Shown here piece by piece: positions 8,649-16,224 of a stretch of 64,000 nucleotides of DNA. The notes under the pieces are model-generated. The model was given only the letters and a program-made list of their open reading frames with translations, was not told the DNA's origin and did not search any database. The position numbers and the translations under genes were made by a program. Position 1 is the stretch's first letter. Each line of letters begins with the position of its first letter. Source of the stretch: Rubrivivax gelatinosus IL144 (lineage in GTDB: Bacteria; Pseudomonadota; Gammaproteobacteria; Burkholderiales; Burkholderiaceae_C); contig NC_017075.1 of NCBI RefSeq assembly GCF_000284255.1, forward strand, positions 3,596,001 through 3,660,000, written 5' to 3'.

Positions 8649-9388
8649 CGGGCTCCGGAAGCCGCGCGCTGCCAGGGCTGCGCGGCGTGCGCCGGCGTCA
8701 GCGCCGGGCGTTCGAGGCCGGCGCGCACCGGCGGCGGCGGCGCGGGTTCACGCGGCGGGATCTTGGGGTCGTGCGCGTCGTGGCAGTGGGTGCAGGCGTA
8801 GATCTGGCGCTCGCCCTGCCAGTTGGCGGCACGTTTGCCGTGCGCGCCGAAGGCCCAGTCGCGGTGGCGCGGGCCGTGGCACTGGCCGCAGACGAGCTGC
8901 GACTGGTCGAAGTCGACACGCCGGCCGTCGAGCGTGCGCAGCCAGTCGCGGTCTTCGGCGACGTGGCAGTCCAGACACCACATGCGGCCGCGGCCGTGCG
9001 GCAGCGAGGCGACGTGCGGTGCGGCGACCAGCGCACGCGGCTGCTTGTTCAGCGGCAGCACCTTGTGGCACTGGCTGCAGGGATAGAGCCCCAGATGCGG
9101 CTTGCGCGGCACGACGCTGAAGGCCGGCGCGTCCAGGTAGCCGCCGAAGATCAGCGGCTCCTGCGGGTTCGGCGCCTGCGGCGGCAGGTTGTCGCGCAGC
9201 GGGCGGTGCGTCGGCGCGGCCTCGCTGGCCGGGGCCACCGGCGCGGCGCCGGGTGCCATGACGGGGGCCGGCGCGGCGGAGGCCGCATCGGCATCGGACG
9301 GAGCGAGCGCTGGAAGCCCCAGCGCGAAGGCAAGGCCCACGGCCGCGGCGAAGGACGCCGTGGCCGTGCGCCAGTTCAGCAACCGCAC
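8645..9388 (-). CDS. Exported tetraheme cytochrome c subunit
   Basis: This is the cytochrome c of the quinol oxidoreductase operon, with 247 residues. I chose the GTG start (RLLNWRTAT follows) because GGGAGG lies just upstream and no ATG is available before the signal segment. The GTG overlaps the end of the HemN-like gene by 13 bp. A signal peptide (AAAVGLAFALGLPALA) is followed by an Ala/Pro-rich linker to about residue 70. Four CxxCH sites follow at Cys104, 138, 167 and 199. Several extra His residues could be axial ligands. The order cytochrome, Fe-S, NrfD resembles NrfBCD and DsrJOP. The terminal acceptor is unknown, and the nearby cytochrome c551-like protein is one candidate. Confidence 0.85.
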   Translation of the reverse strand: MRLLNWRTATASFAAAVGLAFALGLPALAPSDADAASAAPAPVMAPGAAPVAPASEAAPTHRPLRDNLPPQAPNPQEPLIFGGYLDAPAFSVVPRKPHLGLYPCSQCHKVLPLNKQPRALVAAPHVASLPHGRGRMWCLDCHVAEDRDWLRTLDGRRVDFDQSQLVCGQCHGPRHRDWAFGAHGKRAANWQGERQIYACTHCHDAHDPKIPPREPAPPPPVRAGLERPALTPAHAAQPWQRAASGAR

Positions 9389-10782
9389 CGGGCGGACCTC
9401 CCTTCCGGCTGCGCGCCGGGTTCGTCGAGATCGGTGCACAGCGCGTGCAGCGCGTGGCGTCCAGCCTCGGTGACGACGATGCGGTCGTCGAGCACACGCA
9501 CCAGGCCCTCGGCCTCGCGCGCGGCCAGGCGGCCGTAACCGTCTTCCAGGCCGACGGCATCGGCCGCGGCCAGCTCCAGCGTGCACAGCAGGCGTTCGAC
9601 CGCGGCCCGGCGCTGCACGCTCTCGGGCGTCGCCGGCCGGGCCTGCGAGACCGGCAGGTGCAGGTGGCGCAGCGCGTTGCGCCACGCGGCCTGCGAGCCG
9701 TCGTTCCAGAACATCGCGCCGTCGATCTCGCCGACCGCGCCGACGCCCAGGCCGATCATCGGCGTGGCCGGCGCGGCGGTGTAGGAGATCAGGCTGCGGC
9801 GCAGGCGGCCGTCGTCCATCGCACGCGAGAGCTCGTCGTGTTCGAGCACGAACTGGTCGGCGCCGATCCAGCGGTAGCCGGCGTTGCGCAGCATCTCGGC
9901 GCTGGCGCGCGCCAGCTCGGCCATCAGCGCCGGCGACGGCAGCGACTCGGTGTCGATCGCCACCTGCGCCGGCGCGTGCCAGGGCTGGTGGCGGTAGCGC
10001 GCCAGGCGGATGCGCTCGGGGCCCATCGCGATCAGGCGGTCGACCGTGGCGCACCAGCTGGCCATCGTCTGGCGCGGCAGGCCGATCATCAGGTCGAGGT
10101 TGATGTACTCGATGCCGGCCGAACGCGCGAGTTCGCAGACGTCGTCGATCAGCGCCGCCGACTGGCGCCGGCCGATGGCCTGCTGCACGTTCGGGTCGAG
10201 GTCGAGCACGCCCAGCGAGACGCGGCGGAAGCCCAGCCCGCGCAGCACCTCGAACATCGTCTGGCTGACGCGGCGAGGGTCGCATTCGCAGGACATGTCG
10301 ATGTCCGCCGGCATGCGCCACTGCGACTGCATCGCCTGCACCAGGCGCGCGAGCTGCGAGCCGGTGAGTTCGCTGGCGGTGCCGCCGCCGAGGTGGAACT
10401 GCAGCAGTTCGCGACGCCCGCCCAGCACCTGGGCGACCTCGCGGATCTCCTCGACCAGGCCGGCGACGTAGTCGTCGATGACCTCGTCGGGCTGGGCGGC
10501 GCGGATGTCGCGGTCGCAGCAGAAGCAGTGCGCGGCGCAGAACGGCACGCGCGCCGAGACCGCCAGCGGTTCGTCGGGACGATCGGCCAGGCCGCGCAGC
10601 GCGGCCTCGTAGAGCGCACGCGCCGAAGGATTGCCACCGAGCGGCATGCCCTGCACGAGCGGGTTGGAGGCCGGGGACGGCTGCCAGCACATCGAGGCGC
10701 CGGCGTCGAGGTTCGCGATCTTCAGCACGCTGGGCGAGGGACGATCGCCATGGGGGTCGTCTGTGGGAGAGGGCGTTCTCAT
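9376..10782 (-). CDS. HemN-like radical SAM protein, divergent
   Basis: The protein has 468 residues and aligns along its length with oxygen-independent coproporphyrinogen III oxidase HemN. Shared parts are CxxxCxxC at Cys82, 86 and 89, GGGTAS near 132, LDLMIGLPRQT and a C-terminal HemN domain. It departs from HemN at key places. The fourth conserved cysteine is Arg91, the Tyr before the cysteine cluster and the HIPF His are changed (SARVPF), and the N-terminal PRYTSYPT motif is missing. It may be a true but divergent HemN or a related haem-handling protein. The cytochrome GTG start lies inside its 3' end. An FNR-type dyad is 75 bp upstream of its ATG. Confidence 0.75.
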   Translation of the reverse strand: MRTPSPTDDPHGDRPSPSVLKIANLDAGASMCWQPSPASNPLVQGMPLGGNPSARALYEAALRGLADRPDEPLAVSARVPFCAAHCFCCDRDIRAAQPDEVIDDYVAGLVEEIREVAQVLGGRRELLQFHLGGGTASELTGSQLARLVQAMQSQWRMPADIDMSCECDPRRVSQTMFEVLRGLGFRRVSLGVLDLDPNVQQAIGRRQSAALIDDVCELARSAGIEYINLDLMIGLPRQTMASWCATVDRLIAMGPERIRLARYRHQPWHAPAQVAIDTESLPSPALMAELARASAEMLRNAGYRWIGADQFVLEHDELSRAMDDGRLRRSLISYTAAPATPMIGLGVGAVGEIDGAMFWNDGSQAAWRNALRHLHLPVSQARPATPESVQRRAAVERLLCTLELAAADAVGLEDGYGRLAAREAEGLVRVLDDRIVVTEAGRHALHALCTDLDEPGAQPEGRSARCGC

Positions 10783-10855
10783 GAAGGACGTCTCGAACGC
10801 CGGACGCGTTCGAGCCTGACGTTGGGCGAACCTTAGTCGCTGACCCGACCCGCCG

Positions 10856-10871
10856 GTTGACACAGGTCAAC
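10856..10871. promoter_or_regulatory. FNR-type dyad between the HemN-like gene and menG
   Basis: GTTGAC-ACAG-GTCAAC is a perfect inverted repeat with the TTGAC-N4-GTCAA core and 4-base spacing of FNR/FnrL-family boxes. It lies 75 bp before the HemN-like ATG and 91 bp before the menG ATG, so it could serve either direction. The classical core is TTGAT-N4-ATCAA; the C/G variant is common in high-GC genomes. Which Crp/Fnr protein binds is unknown. Confidence 0.6.
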
Positions 10872-10914
10872 GGGATGGACCGCATGCGACGCGCTTTCGG
10901 CGAGCCAGTTAAAG

Positions 10915-10932
10915 TGTCGAGTCAGCCTGACA
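10915..10932. promoter_or_regulatory. PpsR/CrtJ-type operator upstream of menG
   Basis: TGTCGAGTCAGCCTGACA is a perfect TGTC-N10-GACA palindrome, ending 29 bp before the menG ATG. It is the third perfect copy in intergenic DNA of this window, and it lies outside the bch/crt operons. Binding would place menG, and perhaps the HemN-like operon, in the photosynthesis regulon. This is a pattern-based inference. Confidence 0.65.
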
Positions 10933-10961
10933 CTCTCCTCGACGAACGCCTGCCCAGACCG

Positions 10962-11717
10962 ATGAACGAACCCACGCCGCTGTCGCGCAGTTTTGGCTAT
11001 CAGAGCGTGGACGAGCGCGAGCGCGAACAGCGCATCCGCCGCGTCTTCAGCGCCGTGGCCGCCCGCTACGACCTGATGAACGACCTGATGAGCTTCGGCA
11101 TCCACCGGCTCTGGAAGCGTCGTTTCGTGCGCATGGCCGCGCCGCAGGCCGGACAGCACATCGTCGACCTCGCCGGCGGCACCGGCGACGTCGCCGCACT
11201 GATGGCCGCGGCCGACCGCCGCGTGACCGTCGTCGACCCCAGCGCCGAGATGATGGCCGTGGGCCAGGCGCGTGGCCACGCCCACGTCGACTGGCAGGTC
11301 GGCAGCGCCGAGCAGCTGCCGCTGGCCGACGCCTCGGTGGACACGCTGACGATCTCCTTCGGCATCCGCAACGCGACGCGCATCGATGTTGCGCTGCGCG
11401 AGATCCACCGCGTGCTCAAGCCCGGCGGCCGTTTCCTGTGCCTGGAGTTCTCGACCCCGGCGTGGTGGCTGCGGCCGTTCTACAACCTGTTCTCGTTCAC
11501 CGTGATCCCACGCCTGGGCGCGTGGATCGCCAACTCTCCCGAGGCCTACACCTACCTGGTCGAGTCGATCCGGCGCTTTCCGGATCAGCGCGGCTTCGCG
11601 GCGATGATCAGCGCCGCCGGCTTCGAGAGCGTGCGCTGGCACGACCTGAGCTTCGGCATCGCCTGCGTGCACGTCGGCACGCGTGCCGCGGCGGCGACGC
11701 CGGCCGGCACCGCTTGA
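10962..11717 (+). CDS. ubiE: Ubiquinone/menaquinone C-methyltransferase UbiE/MenG
   Basis: This SAM-dependent enzyme methylates demethylmenaquinone and, in dual-function members, a ubiquinone precursor. It has 251 residues and the family signatures VFSAVAARYDLMNDLMSFG near 28-46, SAM loop DLAGGTGD at 69-76, SFGIRN and ESIRRFPDQ. The start MNEPTPLSRS was chosen because upstream in-frame codons lie across the predicted operators. It is followed 79 bp later by a MenA-like prenyltransferase, which suggests the menaquinone role. A short GTTGC-ACAA-GCAAC hairpin follows its stop. Confidence 0.9.
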   Translation: MNEPTPLSRSFGYQSVDEREREQRIRRVFSAVAARYDLMNDLMSFGIHRLWKRRFVRMAAPQAGQHIVDLAGGTGDVAALMAAADRRVTVVDPSAEMMAVGQARGHAHVDWQVGSAEQLPLADASVDTLTISFGIRNATRIDVALREIHRVLKPGGRFLCLEFSTPAWWLRPFYNLFSFTVIPRLGAWIANSPEAYTYLVESIRRFPDQRGFAAMISAAGFESVRWHDLSFGIACVHVGTRAAAATPAGTA

Positions 11718-11796
11718 TGTTGCACAAGCAACGCGTCGCACGCCGACGCGGACAATCGAACCCTCGCCCACAACTGCCCGCACGGAGACCGCGTAC

Positions 11797-12741
11797 ATGC
11801 CCGGAGAAAGAGCCACGGTGAACAGCCCGCGCGCGGTCCGCACCGGATCGATGGAGGCGTGGGCCGTCGCCGTGCGGCCGCGCACGCTGCCGGTGGCGGT
11901 GAGCCCGGTGCTCGTCGGCGCGACGCTGGGCTTCGATCGCACCGGCGCGATCGACATGATCGCCGCGCTGCTGGTGCTCGGTGCCGCCCTGCTGATGCAG
12001 GTCATCACCAACATGCAGAACGACGTCGGCTACACGGTGCGCGGCGGCGAGAGCACCGGCACGCGCACCGGGCTGCCGCGCGCCACGGCCAACGGCTGGC
12101 TCAGCGTGCGCCATGTGCGCGCCGGCATCGTCGTCGCGGCGCTGCTGGCCGCGGCGCTGGGCGTCGCGCTGGTGGCCTACCGCGGCTGGCCGGTGCTGGC
12201 CATCGGCATCGCCTCGCTGCTGGCCGCGCTGGCCTACATGGGCGGCCCCAAGCCGATCGCCTACACGCCCTTCGGCGAGCTGACGGTCTTCGTCTTCTTC
12301 GGCCTGATCGCCGTCGTCGGCACCGACTGGGTGCTGACCGGCAGCTTCGGCCTGGTCACCTTGCTCGCCTCGGTGGCGCTGGGCTGCGTCGCCGCCGCGG
12401 CCCTGGCGGTGAACAACCACCGCGACATCGCGCACGACCGGCTGGTCGGCCGCCGCACCTTCGCCGTGACCTTCGGCGAATCGGGCTCGGTGGCGCTGTA
12501 CACGGTGCTGCTGCTGCTGCCCTTCGGCCTGCTCGTGCCGATGGCGCTGCTGGCGCAGTCCTGGACGCTGCTGCTGCCGCTGGCGCTGCTGCCCTCGACG
12601 CTGCAGCTGCGCCGCGACTTCGTGCACTGCCCGCGCGGCATCGCCTTCAACGAGATCCTGTTCCGCACCTTCCGCCTGGAGCTGTGGTTCGCCGCGCTGC
12701 TGTCCGCCGGCGCCCTGCTCGGCTCGATGATCGCCCGATGA
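11797..12741 (+). CDS. menA: MenA-like 1,4-dihydroxy-2-naphthoate polyprenyltransferase
   Basis: This UbiA-superfamily membrane enzyme attaches the prenyl tail to the naphthoate head group in menaquinone synthesis. It has 314 residues and about eight or nine hydrophobic segments. The second Asp motif NNHRDIAHDRLVGRR at 206-220 is clearly MenA-like. The first motif is N75-D-V-G-Y79, where E. coli MenA has NDYGD, so its second Asp is absent. Similar sequences are, from memory, annotated as MenA in other Burkholderiales. The ATG has GGAG about ten bases upstream; a GTG 21 bases later is possible. The predicted product is menaquinone, but another aromatic acceptor is not excluded. Confidence 0.78.
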   Translation: MPGERATVNSPRAVRTGSMEAWAVAVRPRTLPVAVSPVLVGATLGFDRTGAIDMIAALLVLGAALLMQVITNMQNDVGYTVRGGESTGTRTGLPRATANGWLSVRHVRAGIVVAALLAAALGVALVAYRGWPVLAIGIASLLAALAYMGGPKPIAYTPFGELTVFVFFGLIAVVGTDWVLTGSFGLVTLLASVALGCVAAAALAVNNHRDIAHDRLVGRRTFAVTFGESGSVALYTVLLLLPFGLLVPMALLAQSWTLLLPLALLPSTLQLRRDFVHCPRGIAFNEILFRTFRLELWFAALLSAGALLGSMIAR

Positions 12742-12770
12742 CGGGCGCTCGCACCGCGAGGGCCTAGGGC

Positions 12771-13265
12771 GTGCAGGTCCGCCGCAGCGCCTTGGTGGCC
12801 CGCCCGGCCAGCCACCTCTTCGACCTGATCGAAGGCGCCGAGCACTACCCGGCCTTTCTGCCCTGGTGCGCCGGCGCGACCATCCTCGTGCGCGACGACA
12901 GCGTGGTGTCGGCCGACATCAGCATCCGCTTCAAGGGCATGGGCTTCGAGATCCGCACGCGCAACCCCAAGCGCCGGCCGGAGTTCATGGCCATCTACCT
13001 CGAGCGCGGGCCGTTCCGGCGCTTCTACGGCGAGTGGCAGCTCAAGGTGCTGGCCGAGGACGCCTGCAAGGTCAACTTCCTGCTCGACTACGAGTTCGAC
13101 AGCGCGGTGATGACGCGCATGGCCGGCCCGGTGTTCGACAAGATCGCCGACAAGCTGGTCGACGCCTTCGTGCAGCGCGCGATCGACGTGCCGCCGCCGG
13201 TGCTGGCGCCGACCGCGCCGGCCGAAGCGCCGCGTGCGCCCGACGCGGACTGGCCGCCGCCGTGA
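12771..13265 (+). CDS. Coq10/RatA-type START-domain protein
   Basis: The protein has 164 residues and starts with GTG. It has the polyketide-cyclase/START fold signature of the Coq10/RatA family: FDLIEGAEHYPAFLPWC, a central DISIRFKGMGFEIRTRNP and a C-terminal helix with DKIADKLVDAFVQRA. Coq10 proteins bind ubiquinone and help electron transfer; the RatA toxin label comes from E. coli overexpression work. It lies 29 bp after menA in the same direction, so a quinone-binding role is the better reading here. The last 30 residues are a low-complexity Pro/Ala tail. Direct evidence for quinone binding is lacking. Confidence 0.75.
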   Translation: MQVRRSALVARPASHLFDLIEGAEHYPAFLPWCAGATILVRDDSVVSADISIRFKGMGFEIRTRNPKRRPEFMAIYLERGPFRRFYGEWQLKVLAEDACKVNFLLDYEFDSAVMTRMAGPVFDKIADKLVDAFVQRAIDVPPPVLAPTAPAEAPRAPDADWPPP

Positions 13266-13283
13266 AACGGGCTCGGCCCTGAA

Positions 13284-14159
13284 TCAGCCCACGCCGTGCT
13301 CGGCGAACCAGGCCAGCGCGCGTTTCCAGCCGTCCTGTGCGGCGTCGGCGCGGTAGCTGGGCCGATAGTCGGCGTTGAAGGCGTGGCCGGCCTCGGGATA
13401 GACGACGAAACGCGACTGCTTGGCGGCGACGCTGCCGGCGGCCAGCGCGGTCTTCATGCGCTCGACGCTGTCCAGCGGGATGCCGCTGTCCTGGCCGCCA
13501 TACAGCCCCAGCACCGGCGCGCGCAGCTGTGATGCCAGTTCCACCGGCTGCATCGGTTGCAGCGCGGTCTTGTCGCCGACCAGCCGCCCGTACCAGGCGA
13601 CGCCGGCCTTCATCTGCGGGCTGTGCGCGGCATACAGCCAGGTGATGCGCCCGCCCCAGCAGAAGCCGGTGATGCCGGCCTTGACCGTGTCGGCGCCCTG
13701 CCCGCCCGCCCAGGCGACGGTCGCGTCGAGGTCGCGCATCACCTGCTCGTCGGGCACCTTGGAGACCACCTCGCTCATCAGCCGCGGGATCTCGGTGTAG
13801 GCGGCGGCGTCGCCCTGGCGCACGAAGAGCTGCGGTGCGACGGCGAAGTAGCCGGCCTTGGCCAGGCGCCGCGCGACGTCGGCGATGTGCGCGTGCACGC
13901 CGAAGATCTCGCTGACGACCAGCACCAGCGGCGCGTTCGGGCGGTTGGCCGGCGCGGCGCGGTAGGCCGGCATGCGGAAGTCGCCGACGGGGATCGTGAC
14001 CTCGCCGACGACGAGGCCGGCGCTGTCGGTGGTGATGAGGGTCTGCGCCGCCACCGGCAGCACCGCGGCGGCGAAACTGCCGCCGACGGCGGTGCGCACG
14101 AAGTCGCGCCGGTTGGGGTCGCGCGGCGACACCAGGGAATCGAACTCGGCTTGCTGCAC
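13284..14159 (-). CDS. Dienelactone hydrolase family protein with Tat-like signal
   Basis: This alpha/beta hydrolase has 291 residues. The nucleophile is a cysteine in GFCWGGR near residue 165. Downstream GLYGGQD and EAGHAF supply the Asp and His of the Cys-Asp-His triad typical of dienelactone hydrolases. The N-terminus has PNRRDFVRTAVGGSFAAAV, a twin-arginine-like signal, so the enzyme may be exported, which differs from classical cytosolic ClcD/TfdE. The substrate is unknown; no aromatic-degradation genes are adjacent. It is convergent with the Coq10-like gene, with 18 bp between stops. Confidence 0.85.
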   Translation of the reverse strand: MQQAEFDSLVSPRDPNRRDFVRTAVGGSFAAAVLPVAAQTLITTDSAGLVVGEVTIPVGDFRMPAYRAAPANRPNAPLVLVVSEIFGVHAHIADVARRLAKAGYFAVAPQLFVRQGDAAAYTEIPRLMSEVVSKVPDEQVMRDLDATVAWAGGQGADTVKAGITGFCWGGRITWLYAAHSPQMKAGVAWYGRLVGDKTALQPMQPVELASQLRAPVLGLYGGQDSGIPLDSVERMKTALAAGSVAAKQSRFVVYPEAGHAFNADYRPSYRADAAQDGWKRALAWFAEHGVG

Positions 14160-14244
14160 GTCCGCCTCCTTGATCTTTCACAAGTCGAGCCGATTCTAGG
14201 AACGTGGTCACGGTGCCGTGAGAGCCCTCTTGCACAATCGGCCC

Positions 14245-15747
14245 ATGGCCGACATCACCACGCCCGAACTGCCGCTGGCCGCGGTCGACATGGGCTCCAA
14301 CAGCTTCCGGCTCGAGATCGCGCAGATCCAGCGCGGCCGCTATCGCCGCAGCGAGTACTACAAGGACATGGTCCGCCTCGGCGCGGGCCTCGACGACCAG
14401 GGCCTGCTGACCGAAGAAGCCGTGCAGCGCGGGCTGGAGTGCCTGCGGCGCTTCGCCGCGCGCCTGGTCGGCTTCGCGCCGGCGCAGGTGCGCGCGGTGG
14501 CGACGCAGACGCTGCGCGAAGCGCGCAACCGCGACGCCTTCCTGCTGCGCGCCCAGGAGGCGCTGGGCCACACGATCGAGGTCATCTCCGGGCGTGAAGA
14601 AGCGCGGCTGATCTACGCCGGCGTCGCCCAGCTGCAGCCGGCCGACGAGCCGCGCCTGGTCGTCGACATCGGCGGGCGCTCGACCGAGCTGATCCTCGGC
14701 CGCGGCCGCACGCCGGTGCGCGCCGAGTCCTTCGCCGTGGGCTGCGTCAGCCTGTCGCTGCGTTTCTTCGGTGACGGCCGCATCGACGCCGAAGCCTTCC
14801 GCGCCGCGCGCGTGGCCGCCGGCGCCGAGCTCGAAGAGGCGATGGAGCCCTTCTCGTCGCGCCACTGGCAGCAGGCGCTGGGCTCTTCGGGCACCGCCGG
14901 CGCGGTGTCGCAGATCCTCGCCGCCGCCGGCGTCAGCGACGGCCGCATCACGCCCGAGGGGCTGGCTTGGCTGGAGCAGCGCTGCATCGCCGCCGGCCAC
15001 GTCGACCGGCTCGACCTGCCCGGGCTCAAGCCCGAGCGCCGCGCCGTCATCCCCGGCGGCCTGGCGATCCTGCAGACGCTGGCCGAGAACTTCGGCATCG
15101 CGACGCTGGCGCCGGCCAAGGGCGCGCTGCGCCAGGGCGTCATCGTCGACCTGCACGAACGCCTCGTGGCGCTCAAGCGCACGCGCCCCAGCGACATGCG
15201 CGACGCCTCGGTGCACGAGCTGCAGCGCCGCTTCGACGTCGACGTCAAGCAGGCGCGCCGTGTCGCCACCGTCGCGCTGGCGCTGTTCGACGGCGTCATG
15301 CCGCAGGCGGATGCCGAGGCCCGGCGCGAGCTCGGCTGGGCCTGCGACCTGCACGAGATCGGGCTGATGGTCTCGCACCACGACCACCACCGCCACAGCG
15401 CCTACCTGCTGGCGCACGTCGACGCCCCGGGCTTCTCGCAGAGCCAGCAGCGGCGCATCGGCCAGCTCGTGCTGGGCCAGCGCGGCGGCCTGCGCAAGAT
15501 CGAGGACGCGCTGGCCAGCGAGCTGCTGGGCTGGCAGGTGATGTGTCTGCGGCTGGCGGCGATCAAGTGCCACGCCCGCACCGACGTCGACGAGCAGGCG
15601 CTGACGCTGCGCCTGCGCGGCCGAGACGCCGTGCTGGGCTACGACGCCACCTGGGCCAAGGCCCACCCGCGCACCGTCTTCCTGCTGGAGGAAGAAGCCC
15701 AGACCTGGGCCCGCTCGGGCCCGCGCAAGCTGCTGCTGCCGCGCTGA
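14245..15747 (+). CDS. ppx: Ppx/GppA family exopolyphosphatase
   Basis: This enzyme hydrolyses terminal phosphate from polyphosphate and/or pppGpp. It has 500 residues. The actin-like ATPase fold is shown by AAVDMGSNSFRLEIAQ at the N-terminus, GREEARLIYAGV, the phosphate loop VVDIGGRSTELI and GSSGTAGAV. A C-terminal HD-like region contains HDHHRHSAYLL near residue 380. The ATG (MADITTPEL) was preferred over a GTG 27 bases upstream. Gene neighbours sixA and the broken ppk, both convergent to it, form a phosphate/polyphosphate group. Exopolyphosphatase and GppA activities cannot be separated from sequence alone. Confidence 0.9.
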   Translation: MADITTPELPLAAVDMGSNSFRLEIAQIQRGRYRRSEYYKDMVRLGAGLDDQGLLTEEAVQRGLECLRRFAARLVGFAPAQVRAVATQTLREARNRDAFLLRAQEALGHTIEVISGREEARLIYAGVAQLQPADEPRLVVDIGGRSTELILGRGRTPVRAESFAVGCVSLSLRFFGDGRIDAEAFRAARVAAGAELEEAMEPFSSRHWQQALGSSGTAGAVSQILAAAGVSDGRITPEGLAWLEQRCIAAGHVDRLDLPGLKPERRAVIPGGLAILQTLAENFGIATLAPAKGALRQGVIVDLHERLVALKRTRPSDMRDASVHELQRRFDVDVKQARRVATVALALFDGVMPQADAEARRELGWACDLHEIGLMVSHHDHHRHSAYLLAHVDAPGFSQSQQRRIGQLVLGQRGGLRKIEDALASELLGWQVMCLRLAAIKCHARTDVDEQALTLRLRGRDAVLGYDATWAKAHPRTVFLLEEEAQTWARSGPRKLLLPR

Positions 15748-15762
15748 GCGCGGCGCCGGGGC

Positions 15763-16224
15763 CTAAAGCGCCTCGGGCCCGACGACGGCGTGCAGCACGA
15801 CCTGCATCGTGTCGCCGCGTTCGCGCGAGCGCAGCCACCAGACGCCGGCCTTGCGCACCGCCCAGGGCTGGATCTCGCCGGACAGCAGCAGCGCCGCGGT
15901 CAGGCCGAGGATGGGCTGGTGACCGACGACCAGCACCGGCTCGCGCGCCTCGGGCCAGCGCGTGACGTGCAGCAAGGCCTCGACCGAGGCGTCGGGTGCC
16001 AGCGCCGGCACCGTCTTCACGCGCCGCTCCAGCGCCGCCGCGGTCTGCTGCGCGCGCCGCGCCGGGCTGGCGAGCACACGCGCGCCGGCCGGCAGCTGGC
16101 GGTTGAGCCATTCGGCGACGCGCCGCGCCTGGCGTTCGCCCTTGGGCGTCAGCTCGCGGTCCAGGTCGTCCTGGCCTTCGCGCGCGTCGAAGGCTTCGGC
16201 GTGGCGCCAGAGGATCAGGTCCAT
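15763..16224 (-). CDS. sixA: SixA-like histidine phosphatase
   Basis: The protein has 153 residues and is a histidine-phosphatase (phosphoglycerate-mutase-like) enzyme. The catalytic RHAEAF motif is at residues 7-12, the SPARRAQQTA segment near 53 holds the second Arg, and VVGHQP gives the second catalytic His. SixA removes phosphate from phosphohistidine proteins. The stop of ppk and the sixA ATG share bases near 16224, so translation is probably coupled. The only odd thing is that the upstream ppk is frameshifted. Confidence 0.85.
   Translation of the reverse strand: MDLILWRHAEAFDAREGQDDLDRELTPKGERQARRVAEWLNRQLPAGARVLASPARRAQQTAAALERRVKTVPALAPDASVEALLHVTRWPEAREPVLVVGHQPILGLTAALLLSGEIQPWAVRKAGVWWLRSRERGDTMQVVLHAVVGPEAL

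Noticed and set aside
12771..13265. Toxin of a RatA toxin-antitoxin system
   Set aside because: No RatB-type partner gene is adjacent and the family is better explained as quinone-binding Coq10-like.
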